A stretch of 10,886 nt of DNA, from assembly GCA_025360565.1 (NCBI GenBank), contig JANYBY010000335.1, forward strand, positions 1 through 10,886. Direction: 5' to 3'. This DNA is from Bacteroidota bacterium. GTDB lineage: Bacteria; Bacteroidota; Bacteroidia; B-17B0; Aurantibacillaceae. Below, piece by piece: positions 6,640 through 10,886 of this stretch (its first letter is position 1; every line of letters begins with the position of its first letter). The notes beneath the pieces were generated by a model, which was not told the DNA's origin, made no database searches, and saw only the letters and a program-made list of their open reading frames with translations. Both the position numbers and the translations under genes were made by a program.

Positions 6640-7989
6640 TTATCGTGGACGGGAATTTCCGCCACCACCACCGCCTCTTGGCGAAGACCCACCTGTTGAT
6701 CCGCCAGAATTACCGCCCGACGGCCAGCCGGAATTTGTATTAAAGGTTGGAGTAGCGTTAGAGTTGCTGCGTGCCGCATTTGTTGGCGCGTTATTGGTTG
6801 GGTTTTCGGCTACATTATTTGTTCTGCCCGAATTTATACCGCTTGCCCTGTTGTTTCCGGAAACAGTTGTGGGTTGTTGGTTTGTAAAGGGACTATTATT
6901 CGCGTTCAAAAGACCGCTCCAAAATCCGGTTTTTTTAGGTGCGGGAACATCGGTGTTAACAGGATTAACGCTGGTGCCATTATAATTATTGGTATTGTTT
7001 CCAACAGAATTATTTGTTGTTACTCCGTTAACATTTGCATTATTCATATTCCCTGTTTCAACAACAGGATTTTGATGATGTACTATTTCTGTAAACCTTG
7101 GAGTTTCTTCTTGCTTTTGCACAACTGACTGCATAAATGCCTGACGTTCGCTATTTTTAAATTCTTCAGGCACTGCCATTCCTGCTGTTGTAGTGCGTGT
7201 GTTATTTCCTCCTCCATTACTGCCGCGAGGGCCATAGGTCATTTTACTGTAAGCGCTGTTGGGGTCGTGGCCGTTATAATATCCCCACCCGGTATTGTTA
7301 TAACCGTTTGAATAGCCATAAGAATTGTAACCATAACCGCTGTTGTATGGGTTATATCCATAATAATTATATCCATAAGGATTGTAACCGCCATAACCGG
7401 AATAATAACCGCTGTTAAATCCATAAGGATTGTATCCATAATTAGATCCATAAGAGTTGTAACCGTTATATCCGCCGCAGCTCATACATTGGTTATATCC
7501 ATAATTATTATTGTATCCCGAATTATATCCATAACCAAGGCTAATGCCGTTGCCGTAATTATTAAATTGGTTAGATGGCATTAAATAATTATAACTGCTG
7601 TAAATACTGGTGCCATACATTGCAGGGTTTTGGTTATAGGTATAAGAATTAGTGTAATAATTATCGTAATAACCTGCGCCCGGAATGGGATTGTTAAAGC
7701 GTTTTACTTTTGAGGCGTACTGATAATCATAATAATCATCCTTATTATAAGTGGGGTCTTTGTAATTGGGATTAGCAATGTCTTTAGTTATCTGCGCCAT
7801 TCTTTCATTTTCCTGCTTTTGTTTTTCAACCGCTTCTTTTTGCATTTTTTGTTCAGCCGCAATTTTCGCTAAATGCAATTCTTCGGTGGGCCTGCTGTAC
7901 ACATCATCGCTGTAACCCGCCACCTTAGCGGTTTTACAGGAAGAAAATAGCAAGGCTAAAATTGGGACTATTAAAACTACTTTTTTCAT
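6640..7989 (-). CDS. Low-complexity Tyr/Gly/Asn-rich lipoprotein
   Basis: A 449-residue predicted lipoprotein of unknown function. A lipobox LFSSC places the lipidated Cys at residue 18. Next come a charged helical stretch (about 38-68), a Tyr/Gly/Asn-rich tract built on repeats such as YGYNPYG (about 105-240), a short more ordered part (about 270-305, VPEEFKNSERQAFMQSVVQKQ), an Asn/Thr-rich region (about 310-420) and a Gly/Ser/Arg tail ending GGGGGGNSRPR. A CMSCGG motif (C168, C171) lies inside the Tyr-rich tract. The composition recalls prion-like or adhesive surface proteins, but no catalytic domain is visible. I recall similar lipoproteins next to FadL-type barrels in Bacteroidota, sometimes misnamed 'vitellogenin'. 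It is the first gene of the pair and diverges from proS across a 144-base gap. Confidence 0.85.
   Translation of the reverse strand: MKKVVLIVPILALLFSSCKTAKVAGYSDDVYSRPTEELHLAKIAAEQKMQKEAVEKQKQENERMAQITKDIANPNYKDPTYNKDDYYDYQYASKVKRFNNPIPGAGYYDNYYTNSYTYNQNPAMYGTSIYSSYNYLMPSNQFNNYGNGISLGYGYNSGYNNNYGYNQCMSCGGYNGYNSYGSNYGYNPYGFNSGYYSGYGGYNPYGYNYYGYNPYNSGYGYNSYGYSNGYNNTGWGYYNGHDPNSAYSKMTYGPRGSNGGGNNTRTTTAGMAVPEEFKNSERQAFMQSVVQKQEETPRFTEIVHHQNPVVETGNMNNANVNGVTTNNSVGNNTNNYNGTSVNPVNTDVPAPKKTGFWSGLLNANNSPFTNQQPTTVSGNNRASGINSGRTNNVAENPTNNAPTNAARSNSNATPTFNTNSGWPSGGNSGGSTGGSSPRGGGGGGNSRPR
7270..7677 (-). repeat. Degenerate coding repeat (YGYN/PYG units) within the lipoprotein gene
   Basis: The Tyr/Gly/Asn tract is encoded by a diverged run of short repeats. 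For example, CCATAAGGATTGTA occurs at 7373-7386 and again at 7421-7434 on the plus strand, 48 bases (16 codons) apart, with many near copies around them. A second open frame of similar composition on the same strand (about 7239-7451) is a by-product of this repetition. The tract may change length between strains by slippage or recombination. Confidence 0.7.
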
Positions 7990-8055
7990 CGCAATTCTGT
8001 TTATAGATTAATTAAAATGCGCAGATTATATGTAAATTTACGAAAATTCGGGGCT

Positions 8056-8088
8056 CATATTGTATTATTTGCAATATTTAGCATATTG
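8056..8088. promoter_or_regulatory. Possible operator: CATATTG half-sites between divergent genes
   Basis: The 144-base gap between the lipoprotein gene and proS holds CATATTG at 8056-8062 and again at 8082-8088. The second copy forms the inverted repeat CAATAT-N5-ATATTG (8072-8088). A separate 10-base palindrome, GTAAATTTAC, lies at 8032-8041. No full TTTG / TAnnTTTG promoter was found on either strand of the gap. In such AT-rich DNA short palindromes are common, so regulatory meaning is uncertain. Confidence 0.25.
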
Positions 8089-8133
8089 AATTATGAACAG
8101 GATTCATTTATAGCAAAGGTTAAAAATTAGGTT

Positions 8134-9612
8134 ATGAGCAAGGTAATTACACCAAGAGAAAAAGATTACAGTAAATGGTATAACGATTTAGTGGTTGAAG
8201 CTGACTTAGCCGACCACAGCGCCGTAAGAGGCTGTATGGTTATTAAACCTCATGGTTACGGTATTTGGGAAAAAATGCAGCAGGCATTGGATAAAATGTT
8301 TAAAGATACAGGCCATGTAAATGCTTATTTTCCACTTTTCATCCCTAAAAGTTTATTTGAAGCGGAGGAAAAAAACGCAGAGGGTTTTGCCAAGGAATGT
8401 GCTGTGGTTACTCATTACAGGCTAAAAGCCGATCCAAACAATAAAGGCAAATTAATAGTTGACCCGGAAGCAAAGTTGGAAGAGGAATTGATCGTACGTC
8501 CAACCAGCGAAGCCATAATATGGAATACGTATAAGGGCTGGATAGAAAGTTACCGCGATTTACCGTTGCTGATAAACCAATGGGCAAATGTTGTGCGCTG
8601 GGAAATGCGTACCCGATTATTTTTACGCACCGCCGAATTTTTATGGCAGGAAGGCCATACCGCCCACGCCACTAAGCAGGAAGCCATTGAGGAAACAGAA
8701 AAAATGCTGAATGTGTACGCCGACTTTGTTGAGAATTTTATGGCCGTTCCGGTAGTAAAAGGAATTAAAACCGCAAACGAACGTTTTGCCGGCGCTGATG
8801 AAACCTATTGTATAGAAGCCCTGATGCAGGATGGGAAAGCACTGCAATGTGGCACCTCACACTTTTTGGGACAAAATTTTGCCAAGGCCTTTGATGTAAA
8901 ATTTACAAACAAAGAAGGAAAATTAGATCATGTTTGGGCCACCAGCTGGGGTGTGAGCACAAGGCTGATGGGCGCGCTCATCATGAGCCACAGCGATAAC
9001 CAAGGCCTGGTTATTCCCCCAAAATTAGCACCAACTCAGGTTGTAATAATACCCATTTATAAAGGCGAAGAAGGTTTAAAACAAATTACCGAAGTGGTTA
9101 ATTCAATTAAAGTAAAACTACAACAAAGAAACGTTTCTGTAAAGTACGATGACCGCGATTCGCAGCGCCCGGGATGGAAATTTGCCGAATACGAATTAAA
9201 AGGCATTCCCCTACGCATTGCTATTGGAGAAAGAGATCTGGCAAGCGGCACTGTTGAACTTGCAAGAAGAGATACATTAACAAAAGAGGTTGTAAAGATC
9301 GAAGGGCTTGAATTGCATATTGAAACTTTGCTTCAGCAAATTCAATCCGATCTTTATAAAAAAGCTCTTGAGCGCACGGTCGGCAGTACGCATCACGTTA
9401 GTACATACGAAGAATTTAAAAAGGTATTGGATGAAAAAAGCGGATTTGTATATGCTCACTGGGATGGAACTCCTGAAACGGAAGAAAAAATAAAGGAAGA
9501 GACCAAAGCTACCATTCGATGCATTCCCCTAAATAATAAACAGGAAAACGGGGTTTGCATATACAGCGGTAAACCAAGTACTCAAAAAGTATTATTTGCG
9601 AGGGCGTATTAA
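8134..9612 (+). CDS. proS: Prolyl-tRNA synthetase, archaeal/eukaryotic-type (ProS type 3)
   Basis: A 492-residue class II aminoacyl-tRNA synthetase that charges tRNA-Pro with proline in the cytoplasm. Seen: VRPTSE at 121-126, the motif 2 region RWEMRTR..LRTAEFLWQEGHTAHAT (about 155-180), the GTSHFLGQNFA segment (about 240-250), motif 3 GVSTRLMGALIMSHSD (about 273-288), an anticodon-binding domain (about 300-400) and the family's C-terminal domain ending in FARAY with a terminal Tyr. There is no inserted editing domain, as expected for this type; the bacterial-type enzyme is longer. Two of the four cysteines that bind zinc in some relatives are replaced (WDG instead of WCG near 443; CIYSG instead of CxxCG near 475), leaving C463 and C475. 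ATG at 8134 is the family-typical start. Confidence 0.97.
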   Translation: MSKVITPREKDYSKWYNDLVVEADLADHSAVRGCMVIKPHGYGIWEKMQQALDKMFKDTGHVNAYFPLFIPKSLFEAEEKNAEGFAKECAVVTHYRLKADPNNKGKLIVDPEAKLEEELIVRPTSEAIIWNTYKGWIESYRDLPLLINQWANVVRWEMRTRLFLRTAEFLWQEGHTAHATKQEAIEETEKMLNVYADFVENFMAVPVVKGIKTANERFAGADETYCIEALMQDGKALQCGTSHFLGQNFAKAFDVKFTNKEGKLDHVWATSWGVSTRLMGALIMSHSDNQGLVIPPKLAPTQVVIIPIYKGEEGLKQITEVVNSIKVKLQQRNVSVKYDDRDSQRPGWKFAEYELKGIPLRIAIGERDLASGTVELARRDTLTKEVVKIEGLELHIETLLQQIQSDLYKKALERTVGSTHHVSTYEEFKKVLDEKSGFVYAHWDGTPETEEKIKEETKATIRCIPLNNKQENGVCIYSGKPSTQKVLFARAY

Positions 9613-9626
9613 AATTTGTAAATTTG
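9595..9626 (+). promoter_or_regulatory. Promoter-like site for the toxin-antitoxin genes, inside the 3' end of proS
   Basis: TTTG at 9595-9598 and TAAATTTG at 9619-9626 are separated by 20 bases and match the Bacteroidota -33/-7 consensus. Transcription would start near 9633, about 36 nt before the antitoxin ATG. The -33 element lies in the last codons of proS and the -7 element just after its stop codon, so the module appears to carry its own promoter close behind proS. Confidence 0.5.
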
Positions 9627-9668
9627 ATAGTAAAGTAATATTATTCTATTTGGAAAAATAACGTACCC

Positions 9669-9896
9669 ATGAAAAAATTAACACTAAATATTCCGGATAA
9701 TTTTGAGATCGATAAACAGGAGTTGACTATGATAATAGCCACAAAATTGTATGAGCAAGGAAAATTATCATTGGGGCAAGCAGCCGATCTGGCGGGGATA
9801 GCAAAACGAACTTTTGCCGAATTGCTTGGCAAATATGGCGTTTCTATCTTTAATTACCCTGCTTCAGATCTTGCTCAGGATATTAAAAATGCATAA
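9669..9896 (+). CDS. UPF0175 family antitoxin
   Basis: A 75-residue protein of the UPF0175 family (PF03683), predicted antitoxin partner of PIN-domain toxins. Seen: a short N-terminal strand region (KLTLNIPDNF), a helix ending LYEQGKLSLGQAADLAG (about 27-43) and the hallmark ELLGKYGVSIFNY (about 51-63), followed by an acidic end (SDLAQDI). Residues 33-57 resemble a helix-turn-helix, so it may bind DNA and repress its own promoter as well as neutralise the toxin; that is inferred from family and context. Its stop overlaps the toxin start by 8 nt (ATGCATAA), typical of coupled toxin-antitoxin translation. Length is normal for the family. Confidence 0.9.
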   Translation: MKKLTLNIPDNFEIDKQELTMIIATKLYEQGKLSLGQAADLAGIAKRTFAELLGKYGVSIFNYPASDLAQDIKNA

Positions 9897-10350
9897 AACT
9901 ATAATTTCAGATACTAGTTGTTTTATTATTTTGAATAAAATAGATGAAATGGAATTATTGAAAAGAACGTTTGAATGTATAGTTACCACCTCGGAAATAG
10001 TTGCAGAGTTTGGCGAAAAATTACCCGAATGGGTTAAAATTGAGATCGTTTCTGACAAAGAAAAACAAAAAATGTTAGAAACCCAGATTGACAAAGGTGA
10101 AGCAAGCGCCCTATCTCTCGCATTAGAACTAAAAAACAGCCTGTTAATTTTAGATGATTATAAAGCTCGTCAATTAGCCGAAAATCTGCACCTTACATAC
10201 ACCGGTACAATTGGTGTAATTGTAAGAGCAAAACTAAAAAATATTATACCCTCTATTAAACCAATTTTGGCAAAAATAAGGAACACTGATTTTAGACTTC
10301 CAAAAGACATTGAGACATTAGCTTTAATAGAAGCGGGAGAAAACGAATAA
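9889..10350 (+). CDS. DUF3368 PIN-like toxin, partner of the UPF0175 protein
   Basis: A 153-residue protein of the DUF3368 family (PF11848), a PIN-like fold predicted to be an RNase toxin. Acidic residues expected of a PIN active site are present in order: D8 in ISDTSC, E36 in TTSEIV (or E40), E71 in DKGEASALSLA, and D89/D90 in LLILDDYKAR. The later GTIGVIVRAK segment (about 106-114) is also typical of the family. All look intact, so the toxin is probably active. The ATG at 9889 was chosen over an in-frame ATG at 9814 because the PIN fold begins at once after it and the longer form would overlap the antitoxin by 83 nt. The target RNA is unknown. Confidence 0.88.
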   Translation: MHKTIISDTSCFIILNKIDEMELLKRTFECIVTTSEIVAEFGEKLPEWVKIEIVSDKEKQKMLETQIDKGEASALSLALELKNSLLILDDYKARQLAENLHLTYTGTIGVIVRAKLKNIIPSIKPILAKIRNTDFRLPKDIETLALIEAGENE

Positions 10351-10352
10351 CA

Positions 10353-10886
10353 ATGAACGAAACGCACAATAAACAAACCGAAACCATCATAAAACTGCTT
10401 TCCGGAAAATCGGTTATGAAACAGGATGTTTTTCAAAACACCATTTCTGTTCTTACGCTTTTAAAAGAAGTTTTAAAAGAACGCGCCGATGAGCTGGCAA
10501 AAGAAGCGGTAAAAATTGATAAACGTGTTACCATATTTTATAAAGATATTAGTCCGCAATCCATGCAAATAAAGGTTGCCGGCGACATGCTTGATTTTTA
10601 TATGCATACCAATGTGTTTGAGTTTGATCGCGCCCACCCTATGTTTAAAACCGGTTACGTAAAAAGCAACGAGTTAAATTCTTTTTGCGGCATTATTAAT
10701 GTGTATAATTTTTTGGCCGATTCGTTTAAATATAATCGGGTAAATGATGTTGGTTATTTAATTGCCCGCATTTTTATAAATCGCGAAAAAAGATTTTTTA
10801 TTGAGACCAAAACGCAGATCGGATACAAATACAATAATTTTAGCGCTGAACCCTTAACAAAAGAATTGCTTACCGAAATTGTGAAC
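10353..10886 (+). CDS. Unrecognised protein, probably a conserved Bacteroidota hypothetical; 3' end outside the window
   Basis: An open frame of 178 codons starts with ATG at 10353, 2 nt after the toxin stop, and runs off the right edge without a stop. I cannot name the family. It has a helical N-terminus (about 1-55, with IIKLLSGKSVMKQDVFQNTI and a charged KEVLKERADELAKEAVKI helix), then alternating strands with FYMHTNVFEFD (about 82-92), FCGIINVYNFLADSFKYNRVNDVGYLIARIFINRE (about 111-145) and a basic/aromatic stretch after it. No signal peptide or membrane segment is visible, so it is probably cytoplasmic. The sequence reads like an ordinary conserved protein, not a random ORF: long, well balanced, codon use like its neighbours. 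The tight spacing implies co-transcription with the toxin-antitoxin pair. Confidence 0.8.
   Translation, partial: MNETHNKQTETIIKLLSGKSVMKQDVFQNTISVLTLLKEVLKERADELAKEAVKIDKRVTIFYKDISPQSMQIKVAGDMLDFYMHTNVFEFDRAHPMFKTGYVKSNELNSFCGIINVYNFLADSFKYNRVNDVGYLIARIFINREKRFFIETKTQIGYKYNNFSAEPLTKELLTEIVN

Noticed and set aside
7197..7418. Plus-strand His/Asn/Cys-rich ORF opposite the lipoprotein gene
   Set aside because: Antisense reading of the same coding repeat; the unusual composition comes from the repeat, not from selection on this frame.
7239..7451. Second minus-strand frame rich in Met/Ile/Asp/Thr inside the lipoprotein gene
   Set aside because: It is a frame-shifted reading of the Tyr/Gly/Asn coding repeat; low complexity and fully contained in a better gene.
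7270..7677. Possible CRISPR or tandem non-coding repeat array
   Set aside because: The repeats keep the reading frame, vary in sequence and encode YGYN-like units; no regular spacers.
9814..9888. Longer start for the DUF3368 toxin
   Set aside because: The extra 25 residues overlap the antitoxin coding sequence in another frame and come before the natural beginning of the PIN fold.

Overview
The window is about 10.9 kb of AT-rich bacterial DNA, most likely from a member of the Bacteroidota. Three things support this: two promoter-like sites match the TTTG / TAnnTTTG consensus of that phylum; the prolyl-tRNA synthetase is the short archaeal/eukaryotic-type form in the variant I associate with Bacteroidota; and the gene mix is typical (OmpP1/FadL barrel, Tyr/Gly/Asn-rich lipoprotein, TPR-SpoIIE phosphatase). 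Nothing looks like a phage, plasmid, CRISPR array or RNA gene. No gene-free stretch exceeds about 160 bases.

Left part (1-5111, all minus strand). Reading in the direction of transcription, serA (D-3-phosphoglycerate dehydrogenase) has its own well-formed promoter and is followed by a 147-base spacer holding an inverted repeat of the dispersed CCACGGAGACAC type. Then come a DUF1015 gene, a TPR-transmembrane-SpoIIE (PP2C-type) phosphatase gene and the first 127 codons of yggS/PLPBP (PLP homeostasis), which runs off the window. Spacing after DUF1015 is small: 2 nt between the phosphatase gene and yggS, and about 57-97 nt between DUF1015 and the phosphatase gene depending on start. Read-through is therefore likely.

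Middle (5112-7989, minus strand). A two-gene unit encodes a low-complexity lipoprotein (Tyr/Gly/Asn-rich core, Asn-rich stretch, Gly/Arg tail), followed after 10 nt by an OmpP1/FadL-like outer-membrane barrel. Both products should act at the outer membrane.

Right part (8134-10886, plus strand). proS is transcribed divergently from the lipoprotein gene. Behind it is a compact toxin-antitoxin module: a UPF0175 antitoxin and a DUF3368 PIN-like toxin whose reading frames overlap by 8 nt, with a promoter-like site in the last codons of proS. An unrecognised, probably conserved gene starts 2 nt after the toxin stop and is cut by the window edge.

This is mainly core chromosome with one small accessory insert (the toxin-antitoxin pair). 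I do not see a clearly new multi-gene system. The best leads are the serA-DUF1015 pairing with an ADGHHR motif that may point to serine metabolism, the non-ATG and possibly coupled start of the SpoIIE gene, the lipoprotein/FadL pair, and the uncharacterised gene tied to the toxin.
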